A stretch of 64,000 bases of DNA from an uncultured Bacilli bacterium (GCA_944332505.1 CALVKC010000004.1:25101-89100); one strand, 5' to 3'. Positions 32,221 to 40,544 are shown, numbered from the stretch's first letter. The notes: generated by a model not told the origin, from the sequence alone. Made by a program: numbers and translations.

Positions 32221-32407
32221 TAATATTTTTCACTATTATTTTAGCCTTGTCAAGTTGCATTTGCAGTTCTTCAACTGAAATATCACATTGTCCTTCCAAT
32301 AATGGATATTCATTACCATCATCACAAACAAATGTATTATTCTCTTTATTAATACTTATAACTTTTACATTTTTACTATCAATCATATTAATTAAATCTT
32401 TTTTCAT
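32192..32407 (-). pseudogene. 5' fragment of a gene interrupted by the IS607-type element (71 aa)
   Basis: MKKDLINMIDSKNVKVISIN continues to DAKIIVKN-like helical sequence (QMQLDKAKIIVKNIIDD) and then runs into tnpA. The 105-residue extension in front of the RdgB-like domain at the far side of the element is a candidate for its missing continuation. This reconstruction is inference. Confidence 0.45.
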
Positions 32408-32453
32408 ATATAAATATTATTTAAAATTAAAAAATATGAATATTTTTGATTAT

Positions 32454-32499
32454 TTTTTTATATTTTTGAATAATTTTTTATTTAACTGTTGACATCCCA
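32454..32499. repeat. 46-bp direct repeat, copy 1
   Basis: The 46 bases from TTTTTTATATTTTTG to GTTGACATCCCA are identical to 37203-37248, in the same orientation, flanking a 4.7-kb segment. Here the repeat forms the abrupt 3' end of a truncated kinase gene. Confidence 0.85.
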
Positions 32500-32628
32500 A
32501 TCAACATGAAGAGTTGCTTTACTTAAAAGACCTCTATCGATAAAGATATCATTAGGAAATATTTCTTGTAATCTTTTAATGTATGTTGTTTTTCCAACAC
32601 CATCATTTCCATCAATTTCAATTATCAT
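32482..32628 (-). pseudogene. Truncated P-loop nucleotide kinase (48 aa)
   Basis: MIIEIDGNDGVGKTTYIKRL, then IDRGLLSKATLH, is the Walker A and first segment of a thymidylate/deoxynucleoside kinase-like protein. The frame ends after 48 codons exactly inside the 46-bp repeat, whereas such kinases have about 200 aa. The start overlaps the preceding stop (ATGA), showing that it was the last gene of the hisG operon. Confidence 0.65.
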
Positions 32629-32966
32629 TTGTTATAAATTTTATTAAATATATAAAGTAATGGTAGTTTATAACAATCATTTTCATCTGCGCCATTATAA
32701 CCAGAAACCATATTTTCGCAAGCTAGTATCAAACGTTCAGATTCATTTCCTAATGTATGTTGAAATGTGTTGTTTATAATAGCGCTTTTCATAGCTACAA
32801 GAGAAGGGTAATTTCCAGCAGATTTGAATTCTTTAATTGCATTTTTATTGTTTAAAAAATCATTTAAAGCATTATCAAATTCATCAGCATCTTCTTCACT
32901 ATAAAATAACATTTCGTTAATTATATTAGAATGATAATAAGTTATTGTTAATGTTTTATGTTTCAT
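32625..32966 (-). CDS. Hypothetical protein (113 aa)
   Basis: MKHKTLTITYYHSNIINEML at 32966 is the chosen start; the longer frame (to 33023) would overlap the upstream gene by 56 nt. An acidic helix follows (SEEDADEFDNALNDFLNN). Third gene of the hisG unit. No family recognised. Confidence 0.6.
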   Translation of the reverse strand: MKHKTLTITYYHSNIINEMLFYSEEDADEFDNALNDFLNNKNAIKEFKSAGNYPSLVAMKSAIINNTFQHTLGNESERLILACENMVSGYNGADENDCYKLPLLYIFNKIYNK

Positions 32967-32967
32967 A

Positions 32968-33393
32968 CTATGAATTATTTTTAAAATATTCTTGTATTTC
33001 TTTTTGTTGTAATTTAAATTCAAATAAAAAATATCGTTTATTTAAAAGATAGTCAACTTGGCATTTTGCTAAGTTATAAAAATACTTGAACCATTTTTTT
33101 TCATTAAGAAAAAAACTTTTCTTTTCATATATTCTTAATATAATAGAACGTTGATATTTGCCAAATATATGTTCATAAAACGTATTACTTGGTAAACATT
33201 CATCAAGGTAACTATCTACATTGGCATATAATGTAAATCTACACCAACCACTTTCAAAAGGAAAATCGCTGTAGGTATCAAATTTATATGTAAATTCACG
33301 TATTGAAGCTAATGGTATGTATTGCCCATTATCAGTTTCAACACAAATTCTATCTCTAAATAGTTTAACTTGTAAACATTCGTAATTTATCAT
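32968..33393 (-). CDS. Hypothetical protein (141 aa)
   Basis: Begins MINYECLQVKLFRDRICVET; aromatic-rich with basic helices in the C-terminal half. Its ATG overlaps the TGA of hisG, so the two are translationally coupled. No family recognised. Confidence 0.65.
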   Translation of the reverse strand: MINYECLQVKLFRDRICVETDNGQYIPLASIREFTYKFDTYSDFPFESGWCRFTLYANVDSYLDECLPSNTFYEHIFGKYQRSIILRIYEKKSFFLNEKKWFKYFYNLAKCQVDYLLNKRYFLFEFKLQQKEIQEYFKNNS

Positions 33394-33983
33394 AAATTAA
33401 TGTTAATATTATTATCTTTTCTTTTGAATAAAACAGTTGATGATTCGGCAATTACTTCCAATTCAGAAATATTATTAGCTTTAAGAGATTCACCAGTTTG
33501 TACAATATCAATAATACAATCTACATCTTGTAAATCTACATATCCTTCAGTAGAACCAAATGTTTGAAATATATAATAAGGATGACTAGTCTTTTCAAAA
33601 TATTCTGTAGCAATTAAATCATATTCTGTTGCTACTAAAATAGGTCTTTTTAGTGAAAAGAGTTCTTCTTTTGTTTTTCTAGAACATAAACTAATTCTAA
33701 CTTTAAAGTTATCTAATGTTGATATAATTTCTAACTCATTTTTATATTGGCTATTTAATATAATATCTTCTCCGCAAATGCCAAAGTCAGCATATCCACA
33801 GCCAACAATATTTGCAATTGATTTTGGTTTGGCTAGAAATAAATTAATATTCTTATCCTTTATATAATTTGGATAAAAATATTTACGAGCTTCTATTTTT
33901 GGTAGAGTTATACCTAATTTTTTTTGAAAATAATCAAATAAAGTACTGTATAATCTACCAGTTGGTAATACTAGGGTATTCAT
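33390..33983 (-). CDS. hisG: ATP phosphoribosyltransferase, short form (197 aa)
   Basis: LPTGRLYSTLFDYFQKKLGI, FLAKPKSIANIVGCGYADFG, GICGEDIIL, and the PRPP loop DIVQTGESLKANNISELEVI (family: DIVETGRTLxENGL) identify HisG. The enzyme joins PRPP to N1 of ATP, the first step of histidine synthesis. The length matches the short HisG form, which normally needs a HisZ partner; none is visible here and no other his gene is present. It leads a four-gene unit ending in the truncated kinase. Promoter: TATCTTTG just upstream (about 34013). Confidence 0.88.
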   Translation of the reverse strand: MNTLVLPTGRLYSTLFDYFQKKLGITLPKIEARKYFYPNYIKDKNINLFLAKPKSIANIVGCGYADFGICGEDIILNSQYKNELEIISTLDNFKVRISLCSRKTKEELFSLKRPILVATEYDLIATEYFEKTSHPYYIFQTFGSTEGYVDLQDVDCIIDIVQTGESLKANNISELEVIAESSTVLFKRKDNNININL

Positions 33984-34065
33984 ATTAAAACATTTAAATA
34001 TTAAATTTACGACACAAAGATATTAAATTATTTTGAGATATGCAAGTTTTTAGCTAAAAAATTAA

Positions 34066-34275
34066 TTATTTATTTGCAAAGTAAGCTTTTAATGCATCTT
34101 GAGCATCTTTTTTTGTTTTATAGTTAGCTTTCCAATCACCATTTTTATTATTTGTGCCTTTTCCCTTATGTCCTTTTATTTTCCAATTATTACCACTTTT
34201 ATGTATTACATTTTTTAATTCCTCAGCTATAATTTTAGCTAATGTTTCTTCACTAATAATAATTTTCTTTTCCAT
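34066..34275 (-). CDS. Small basic protein with terminal helix tag (69 aa)
   Basis: The first 24 residues (MEKKIIISEETLAKIIAEEL then KNVI) form the tag helix found on many proteins in this half of the window. The rest is a Lys/Gly/Asn-rich domain of the kind that folds as a small AT-hook-like or RNA-binding unit. Function unknown. Divergent from the tagged gene at 34318. Confidence 0.6.
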   Translation of the reverse strand: MEKKIIISEETLAKIIAEELKNVIHKSGNNWKIKGHKGKGTNNKNGDWKANYKTKKDAQDALKAYFANK

Positions 34276-34317
34276 AGATATTAATATTTATTATATATAT
34301 ATAAATATAAAATAGTT

Positions 34318-34947
34318 ATGAAAGTTATTATTACAGAATCACAAATGCATATGATAATCGAAAGTTCATATAAAAAAGAAAATGTTAATTTAGATGTTAA
34401 GTTAATCGATGGCGGTAGAACTGCTAAGAAAATTAGTATCGATGATTTTAAGAAAAAGATGAATAATATTTGGGATAAATATCTAAATAATGAAAGCGGT
34501 TCTGGTAAGTTTTCAGTTGATGGCTTCATTTACAGATTTTGTCGTAAATACAAAGAAAAAGAATATAAAGAGTTAAATAAAGTACATAAAGATTTATCAA
34601 AAATATCGTTTTCAGATGAAAATCTAGGAAGTATAGGTGATATTAAAACGAGTGGTGGTTTAACTTATGTTACTTGTTATGGTGGCGGAGATTGGGAAAA
34701 ACCTATTTTATTTTACATATATTGGGATGGAAATAATTTTCGTGCCTACATACCAACATATGGTAATTCCTTTAATAGAAAAACTATGATGCCACTTGGT
34801 AATAATAACGAAGAAGATATTAGTTTCTTACGTAGTCAAGGGTTTGATGGTAATGATGATGAATTATTGGATATTATTAATAAGAATATTAAATATGATG
34901 AAAAGTCTTGTTTTAAAGATTTTAAATCTAGAGTTAAAGTAAAATAA
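34318..34947 (+). CDS. Hypothetical protein with N-terminal helix tag (209 aa)
   Basis: Begins MKVIITESQMHMIIESSYKK, the clearest N-terminal example of the tag. The remainder contains GGLTYVTCYGGGDWEKPILF and no recognised catalytic motif. It is followed after 20 nt by another tagged gene. Confidence 0.65.
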   Translation: MKVIITESQMHMIIESSYKKENVNLDVKLIDGGRTAKKISIDDFKKKMNNIWDKYLNNESGSGKFSVDGFIYRFCRKYKEKEYKELNKVHKDLSKISFSDENLGSIGDIKTSGGLTYVTCYGGGDWEKPILFYIYWDGNNFRAYIPTYGNSFNRKTMMPLGNNNEEDISFLRSQGFDGNDDELLDIINKNIKYDEKSCFKDFKSRVKVK

Positions 34948-34967
34948 ATAGAGATAATATATTTATA

Positions 34968-36368
34968 ATGAATACTTTATATAATATTATATTAGAGGAA
35001 ATTAACAATCTTATACTCGAAAATAGAGAATCTAAAAATATAAACCTAGCTAGAAAATATCTTAAATTTAATGGATATGATGATATAAATGCACAAAATA
35101 TATTGGATAATATCAGAACTGACATTCCTAACTCTAGATTAGGACAATGCAAATTCCTTAAAGGGGTTGTCAGACTTTACTTAAATGGTGAGTTAAATGA
35201 TGGCAGTGCAATACACTCATTAAATAAAGTATTGACTTATATTGCATCCGAAGCACATATTAATGAATATGACAATGACTTAAATGGCATGACATTAAAT
35301 GACATTATCAATAGATTTAGTGCATCCATTAAACAAGATAGCGAACTGTCTAGGCAAAATAGTTATAACAAACAACATATACAGAATACAGAGTATAAGA
35401 TAGTTAAAATACCAGATTTCAATACCGCTTCTCAATATGGCGAATATACTGATTGGTGTGTTACACATAACAGTGACATGTATGACTCATATACTAATAA
35501 TGGTATAGGGTTATTTTATTTCTGTTTAAAAAACGGTTTTGAAAACATACCTAAAGAAAAAGGTGAAAACGCTCCATTGGATGAATATGGGTTAAGTATG
35601 ATAGCGGTATCAGTTGATGAAGATGGTGAACCTAATACTATAACATGCCGTTGGAATCATGATATGGACGGTAACGACCATATAATGACAAAGGATGAGT
35701 TAGAGGATTTATTAGGTGTTAATTTTTATGAGGTATTTAAACCATATACCGAAGACGAGTTGATGGCAAAAGGAAAAATATCACGTAAGCTAGCAGTTAA
35801 AATGTTATCCCAAGGTGTAAAGCCACAAGAAATATTTGACAATATAGGTAATACTAGTGATGGGTTTACTGTTGTTGAATTAAATAACAGATATTCATTT
35901 ATAGACTCTAATAATAGATTAATAGGTAATGGTAAACGATGGTTTGACTATGCTACTGATTTTGATAATGGATTTGCTAGAATTATTTTAAATAATAAAT
36001 GGTCATATCTTAATACTAATGGTGAATTAATATATAATGGAAAATTATGGTTTTTGTATGCATATGAGTTTGTTAATGGGTTTGCTAAAGTTATGCTAGA
36101 TAAAAGTAAATGGTCATTTATAGATACCAATGGTAAATTAATCGGTGATGGCAACTTATGGTTTAATGGAGAGTATGATTTTAACAATGGTTTTGCTAAA
36201 GTTATATTAAATGCTAAATTATATATAATAGACGTAAATGGTAACTTCTATGATTATGAAACCAAACAGCCTATGCCTAACCCAATGAATAATACAAATG
36301 AAAATAATATTAGATTTAAAGAAATAATCATTGAAACATTAAATGCTTATTTAAAGCATAATATTTAA
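34968..36368 (+). CDS. Tagged protein with T-x-WC domain and WG-like repeats (466 aa)
   Basis: N-terminal tag-like helix (MNTLYNIILEEINNLILENR), a central region with YTDWCVTHN (shared as GTQWCTAAN with the protein at 46398), then at least three WG/KWG-type repeats of about 45 aa (KWSYLNTNGELIYNGKLWF, KWSFIDTNGKLIGDGNLWF), and a C-terminal tag-like helix (FKEIIIETLNAYLKHNI). The T-x-WC domain recurs in phage proteins of unknown function; WG repeats usually mediate binding. Confidence 0.6.
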   Translation: MNTLYNIILEEINNLILENRESKNINLARKYLKFNGYDDINAQNILDNIRTDIPNSRLGQCKFLKGVVRLYLNGELNDGSAIHSLNKVLTYIASEAHINEYDNDLNGMTLNDIINRFSASIKQDSELSRQNSYNKQHIQNTEYKIVKIPDFNTASQYGEYTDWCVTHNSDMYDSYTNNGIGLFYFCLKNGFENIPKEKGENAPLDEYGLSMIAVSVDEDGEPNTITCRWNHDMDGNDHIMTKDELEDLLGVNFYEVFKPYTEDELMAKGKISRKLAVKMLSQGVKPQEIFDNIGNTSDGFTVVELNNRYSFIDSNNRLIGNGKRWFDYATDFDNGFARIILNNKWSYLNTNGELIYNGKLWFLYAYEFVNGFAKVMLDKSKWSFIDTNGKLIGDGNLWFNGEYDFNNGFAKVILNAKLYIIDVNGNFYDYETKQPMPNPMNNTNENNIRFKEIIIETLNAYLKHNI

Positions 36369-36389
36369 TACTAATAATTGGAAAAAAAA

Positions 36390-36434
36390 TTGAATAATAA
36401 AGGTTACTAATTTATTAGTAACCTTTATTATTCA
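36390..36434. terminator. Bidirectional terminator
   Basis: A 20-bp inverted repeat (AATAATAAAGGTTACTAA and its complement) lies between the convergent genes ending at 36368 and 36442. Confidence 0.8.
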
Positions 36435-36441
36435 AATACGT

Positions 36442-36723
36442 TTATGTTAATTTACTTCGAATAAATAGCATAAATGTTTTATATGCCTCTAGATAATCAA
36501 TATAGTCTTGACTATGTATTTTAATATTATATGAAAATGGATGAAGATAATTAATGATACTAACACCTTTGTTTATAATATAATTATGGTATTGGTCAAA
36601 TGTGTTAATATGATAGTTTTTATGCATCAAATAAAGGAACTTATGTAATATATTATTTTGTTTTATAAAAAATTCTTTAATGAACCTCATGAATATTCTA
36701 TTTATTAATGTAACGTTATTCAT
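36442..36723 (-). CDS. Hypothetical protein (93 aa)
   Basis: MNNVTLINRIFMRFIKEFFI resembles the start of the protein at 53964 (MNNNTTFNQIFLRFLKMNNI), so the two may be related. Rich in His, Tyr and Asn. Its start overlaps the stop of the upstream gene by 4 nt. Confidence 0.55.
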   Translation of the reverse strand: MNNVTLINRIFMRFIKEFFIKQNNILHKFLYLMHKNYHINTFDQYHNYIINKGVSIINYLHPFSYNIKIHSQDYIDYLEAYKTFMLFIRSKLT

Positions 36724-37202
36724 ATTCTTTTTCCGTTTATATATTTAATAATATTACCATTAATGCTATACCAATTTTCATAACTTTTTCCATATATTTC
36801 AAATTGAGGGTATTTGTCTGGACTTTCTGTATAAAGTCTTCTTTTATGTTGGTCACATAATTCATCAGTTATAAAATCTGGTCTAATCTTGTCAGCATTA
36901 TTACTATATTCAATAGCAGCTTGGAGTAGTCCATCTGCGCCAATACCATAATCTGATGTTCTATAATTTTTATATGCTCTTAGGCAAAAAAAATATAGTT
37001 TTAACCATTCCTTATGTTTTTGATACATTAATGTACATGGATGGTTTTGCCAAGCTTTATTACCTTCAATAGCATTAATAATTTGTTGGCATTCTATCAT
37101 CTGTTTATTATAACGCCTATAATCATTATACATTGTTTTGGCAACATCAATAGGCTTTTTATGACATATAAAAACTTGCATAGGATTAGATATATAATTC
37201 AA
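36720..37202 (-). CDS. MSMEG_6728/pyrimidine-dimer glycosylase-like protein (160 aa)
   Basis: The pattern MQVFICHKKPIDVAKTMYND, ECQQIINAIEG, WQNHPCTLMYQKH and HKRRLYTESPDKYPQF follows the MSMEG_6728 family, which is related to T4-type pyrimidine dimer DNA glycosylases (family motif: QRxEAYQIL, WxNHPAVxMW, HRSNLLRKxPEYY). A DNA-repair or nucleotide-modification role is likely, though the catalytic residue is not certain here. Confidence 0.65.
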   Translation of the reverse strand: MNYISNPMQVFICHKKPIDVAKTMYNDYRRYNKQMIECQQIINAIEGNKAWQNHPCTLMYQKHKEWLKLYFFCLRAYKNYRTSDYGIGADGLLQAAIEYSNNADKIRPDFITDELCDQHKRRLYTESPDKYPQFEIYGKSYENWYSINGNIIKYINGKRI

Positions 37203-37248
37203 TTTTTTATATTTTTGAATAATTTTTTATTTAACTGTTGACATCCCA
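37203..37248. repeat. 46-bp direct repeat, copy 2
   Basis: Identical to 32454-32499. Here it spans the last codons and stop of the 61-aa gene at 37227, so this is probably the parental copy from which the other arose. Confidence 0.85.
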
Positions 37249-37412
37249 TCTTTAACTTCTTGTGAAGATAGAAATGATGCATTAAAATTACTTTTTATGG
37301 TGTATCTATTTCCTTTATACAATTGAAAGAAATCATAATTACTAGATTGAAATAGACCATCACCAACATACTCAATGTTTGCTACTTTTTTAAATTCATT
37401 TTTATTTACCAT
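37227..37412 (-). CDS. Hypothetical protein (61 aa)
   Basis: Begins MVNKNEFKKVANIEYVGDGL; its C-terminal codons are part of the 46-bp repeat. No family recognised. A promoter-like CAAAGATA lies about 50 nt upstream. Confidence 0.6.
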   Translation of the reverse strand: MVNKNEFKKVANIEYVGDGLFQSSNYDFFQLYKGNRYTIKSNFNASFLSSQEVKDGMSTVK

Positions 37413-37549
37413 TTCGAGTACTAAATTAAAATTATTAATATGTTAATTACAGTGCAAAGATAATAGTTTTTTTGTTTAAAACCAAATAAATTAATATTTA
37501 TTAAATAAATAATAAATTGATATTATTGTAATTAAAATAGAATAATAAT

Positions 37550-38431
37550 ATGATAACCTATTTCTTGACAGAAAATGAAGTAAAATTTAAACCGACCATT
37601 GAATGGATGAAAAAATGGTATGATAAATTAAATGCTGAGTTATTTAATGGTAAATTACAGCAATGTAATTTTAATATATTTACAAACGGAAGTGGTAGTA
37701 ATGGTAATACTTTAGGATTTTTCATATTAGATGGACGTAATTTAAAGGCAAGTAGAAGTACTGGTAGATTATATTATATTGATGAATATGACAATAAAAT
37801 ACCAATTACATATAACAATTTTACTACTTATTGTGTACCTACAATAAAATTAAATGGTAATTATAGTGGAACTGAATCGGCATGGATAAATACATTAGTA
37901 CACGAAATGTGCCACTATTATACATATATGAATGGTTACGCACCAAAGCAAAGTCATGGTATTGAATTTAGACAAATTGCTGAATTAGTAAGCATTAGGT
38001 CTAATGGTAGAATATTGATTCAAAGATTGGCTAATGCTGAAGAAATGTCTGAATTTGAATTAGATGATTATGTTAAAGAGAAAAATAATTTAAGAAATGA
38101 ACGTAAAATATCCAAAATGCATTTCATCATTAATATTTTAAATAATTCTACTATTAGATTATCATCAACATCATCTGACAGTTTAATTAATGAAATTGTT
38201 AATGTTCATAGAATAAAAAAAGACAGCCGTTATATTGGTTTATGCTCAGATAATGATTTATGTCATAAATTATTCTCAAAAGGGTATAAAAAAAATATGC
38301 GCACCTATAGATATTGGGATATAACTAGCGATAAAGAATTATTATCTTTATTTATTAATTATAAGTGGAAAAATTTATTAGGTAATGATAATACACTAGA
38401 ATCTGCACTAGGTATGTTTAATTATTTATAA
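37550..38431 (+). CDS. SprT-like zincin with extra C-terminal domain (293 aa)
   Basis: HEMCHYYTYMNGYAPKQSHG provides HExxH and a downstream His, with the typical N-terminal helix WYDKLNAELFNGKLQQCNF; this is an SprT-like metallopeptidase. A C-terminal region of about 110 residues (from RKISKMHFII) is unassigned. It is distinct in sequence from the zincin at 25343. It may cleave DNA-bound or virion proteins; the substrate is unknown. Confidence 0.78.
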   Translation: MITYFLTENEVKFKPTIEWMKKWYDKLNAELFNGKLQQCNFNIFTNGSGSNGNTLGFFILDGRNLKASRSTGRLYYIDEYDNKIPITYNNFTTYCVPTIKLNGNYSGTESAWINTLVHEMCHYYTYMNGYAPKQSHGIEFRQIAELVSIRSNGRILIQRLANAEEMSEFELDDYVKEKNNLRNERKISKMHFIINILNNSTIRLSSTSSDSLINEIVNVHRIKKDSRYIGLCSDNDLCHKLFSKGYKKNMRTYRYWDITSDKELLSLFINYKWKNLLGNDNTLESALGMFNYL

Positions 38432-38529
38432 TTTTTAATATAAAAAATGAAAAACAAAGAATATTTTCTTTATTTATTAGATTTTTTATATATTTATTAT
38501 ATATATAATAATAGTTCTTTGAAGTATTG

Positions 38530-38755
38530 GTATATGGTTGTGTCATAAATTCTTTTTCATCCTTTGGCACGTAAAACCTAAAAAGGTCTTTAGCAAAAGA
38601 GAAGTAGATTTAACAATTTACTAATTGTTAAAAGCGAAAATCACCGCATTATAAGTAGCCCCAAATGTGTTTAATACGGATGGGATAGAGGGTGTAGTAG
38701 TTCACCCATTAATCATAACGATTAAGAATTAATTTCAATGATTTTCAATGAAATT
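38530..38755 (+). ncRNA. Unassigned structured RNA candidate
   Basis: A 315-nt gene-free stretch, GC-richer than its surroundings. It holds four good hairpins in series: TTTAACAATT/AATTGTTAAA (38609-38632), GGGTG/CACCC (38690-38707), TTAATC/GATTAA (38709-38725), AATTTCA/TGAAATT (38731-38755). The last covers the first candidate ATG of the next gene, so a cis-regulatory role or a mobile-element RNA are both possible. No similarity to the tnpB scaffolds was seen. Confidence 0.4.
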
Positions 38756-39170
38756 AGGAACTATGAGTAATACTAAAAGTAAACCTAATCTTGAAGAACC
38801 CAAGTCAAACAATATACAAGATTCATTATTAAACCAATTCGAGGTTATTAATGATGGAAATGGATACAATATATATGATAAAAAAATTAAACATAAGAGA
38901 TTTGGTTCTCCTGTTGATTTTATAGAATATAACAAAAATGAAAATACATTTTATATAAGAATGAAAAATAATCAATTGAAAGGAAATCCTAATGACGGAT
39001 GGACAAAAATATCACAAGCTAATGAAAATACTAAATTAAGTCTTAAATCAATAATAAAAGAAACAATTGATGAATATATATCTAATGACACTAATGATGA
39101 TTCAGATTTAATAGATATTACTCCAAATATGAATTTGGCTAAATATTCGCCACTAGAAATTAATCAGTAA
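38748..39170 (+). CDS. Hypothetical protein with C-terminal helix tag (135-140 aa)
   Basis: The start is either ATG 38748 (inside a hairpin) or MSNTKSKPNLEEPKSNN at 38763. The end region SLKSIIKETIDEYISNDTND carries the tag helix. No family recognised. It overlaps the convergent gene at 39160 by 11 nt. Confidence 0.55.
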   Translation: MKLGTMSNTKSKPNLEEPKSNNIQDSLLNQFEVINDGNGYNIYDKKIKHKRFGSPVDFIEYNKNENTFYIRMKNNQLKGNPNDGWTKISQANENTKLSLKSIIKETIDEYISNDTNDDSDLIDITPNMNLAKYSPLEINQ

Positions 39171-39429
39171 TTGATTTAACTATTATCAATTTAACATCTT
39201 CATATTGAAATATGATTGAGCTATTTGATTTAGAAACAAATGTAAATTTTCTAAACTGTTTAGTTTTATGATTCATAATAATAATATCATTATTTGTTAT
39301 TTGGTTGAAATAATTTTCACATAAAGTAATAACAAATTCTGACTTACTATAAGTTAATTGTTTAATCTGTATATTATTAATTTTATTATGATTTAATAAA
39401 TTATTGTAATATATATCAAAATTTTCCAT
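39160..39429 (-). CDS. Hypothetical protein (89 aa)
   Basis: Begins MENFDIYYNNLLNHNKINNI; alternating hydrophobic pattern suggests a beta-rich fold. Convergent with the tagged gene on the plus strand. No family recognised. Confidence 0.6.
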   Translation of the reverse strand: MENFDIYYNNLLNHNKINNIQIKQLTYSKSEFVITLCENYFNQITNNDIIIMNHKTKQFRKFTFVSKSNSSIIFQYEDVKLIIVKSITD

Positions 39430-39467
39430 AATAATTTAAAATTATAGCCTAATATTAGATTATTAGG

Positions 39468-39761
39468 CTATTTTATTAGAGTTAATCTATTAAGTGTTTT
39501 TTCAATGCCAATAGTAATATAATACAATTTTATATATTCAGTTTTAATGTCTGAATGTAAAAGTTCAATACTATTATAATGTGTTTGTATTTTATTTTTT
39601 ATTTTTTCACAGTCATCTAAAGTGACGATATTATCAATTTCAACTGTTATCTCATTAATTATAGTTTTATGTAATTTTATTTTTTTAACTGCTTTATGTG
39701 TTAAAACACAAAACAATGTACATAGAATAACAGTTATTGATATAAAAATTAAAGTATTCAT
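39468..39761 (-). CDS. Membrane-anchored coiled-coil-like protein (97 aa)
   Basis: An N-terminal transmembrane helix (residues 2-20) is followed by a charged helical domain (EITVEIDNIVTLDDCEKIKN). This topology resembles small spanin-like or membrane-anchored helper proteins, but no diagnostic motif is present. Confidence 0.55.
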   Translation of the reverse strand: MNTLIFISITVILCTLFCVLTHKAVKKIKLHKTIINEITVEIDNIVTLDDCEKIKNKIQTHYNSIELLHSDIKTEYIKLYYITIGIEKTLNRLTLIK

Positions 39762-39770
39762 TGACTTTTA

Positions 39771-39935
39771 TTATTCAGTTAAATTATTAATATGTTTATT
39801 CTCATATCTAATTCGTTTATTACCTAATTTTAGATATGTTTTGGCCCATTTATACCGTTTGCCTTTTGAAGACCTAATCTGCATATCAGATTCTATGTAT
39901 TTAGTTTTACTTTTATTAAATAGTAGTTTTCTCAT
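39771..39935 (-). CDS. Small basic protein (54 aa)
   Basis: MRKLLFNKSKTKYIESDMQI then RSSKGKRYKWAKTYLKLGNK; more than a quarter Lys/Arg, suggesting nucleic-acid binding. It overlaps the stop of the upstream gene by 20 nt. No family recognised. Confidence 0.5.
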   Translation of the reverse strand: MRKLLFNKSKTKYIESDMQIRSSKGKRYKWAKTYLKLGNKRIRYENKHINNLTE

Positions 39936-40482
39936 CGTATATTATTTTACAATTTTTTACATTTGTCCATTGAGCAAAATCATTATATGTAGGTCTTGTA
40001 TCAATATCTTTAAAATGGTAAAGCATTACTTGCGGATAATAAGCAAAACCACAAATCCAATATAATTTACCTCTGAACCAAGTTAAATAAAAATTATCAT
40101 AATGCCCTCGTCTAACGCCAGCCGAATCAGTATAAAAATTTGGGAACAAATATGGTTCACTACGTCCATCTTTAAACGTTGATTCTGGAAAACTAGATTT
40201 TAGAATCTTATATTTTTTTCCTTTATATGTCCATTCATTTTCATAATCAGCGAATTGTTTATTCAATAGTTTCATCGCTAATGAAAATGAAATTTTTTTT
40301 AATTTACTATCGCTAATCTCATATGGAAATAATCTCCTATCTTCACCTTGTTCCCAAGGTGAAACTTTTAATAAGTGAGTGCTGTTTTTTGTGGTTTTAT
40401 ATATAACATTATTGTTATCTATAAAAAACTTACTTTTTGGCGAGTTCATAGTAAAATTTTTTGAATTAATATTTAAAGCCAC
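39916..40482 (-). CDS. Hypothetical protein (188 aa)
   Basis: Begins MALNINSKNFTMNSPKSKFF; aromatic-rich C-terminal half (GHYDNFYLTWFRGKLYWICG). No family recognised. It lies directly downstream of the tnpB element at 40545 on the same strand; an alternative start is MNSPKS at 40449. Confidence 0.6.
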   Translation of the reverse strand: MALNINSKNFTMNSPKSKFFIDNNNVIYKTTKNSTHLLKVSPWEQGEDRRLFPYEISDSKLKKISFSLAMKLLNKQFADYENEWTYKGKKYKILKSSFPESTFKDGRSEPYLFPNFYTDSAGVRRGHYDNFYLTWFRGKLYWICGFAYYPQVMLYHFKDIDTRPTYNDFAQWTNVKNCKIIYDEKTTI

Positions 40483-40544
40483 TTTTCTAATGGCGGAATA
40501 ACTCTAGCAGTATATTAAAATTTGAACAAAATTATCATCTTATT

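Larger units (their letters stand above)
29951..32225 (-). mobile_element. IS607-type element (serine recombinase + TnpB)
   Basis: It carries tnpA (serine recombinase) followed after 5 nt by tnpB on the minus strand. The tnpA start overlaps the end of a truncated ORF (32192-32407), and the other end abuts the frame of the N-terminal part of the RdgB-like protein. IS607 leaves no long target duplication, and I could not fix the exact ends. Confidence 0.75.

Noticed and set aside
39622..40065. A 147-codon plus-strand ORF
   Set aside because: It runs antisense through three minus-strand genes and is rich in hydrophobic codons typical of AT-rich shadow frames.
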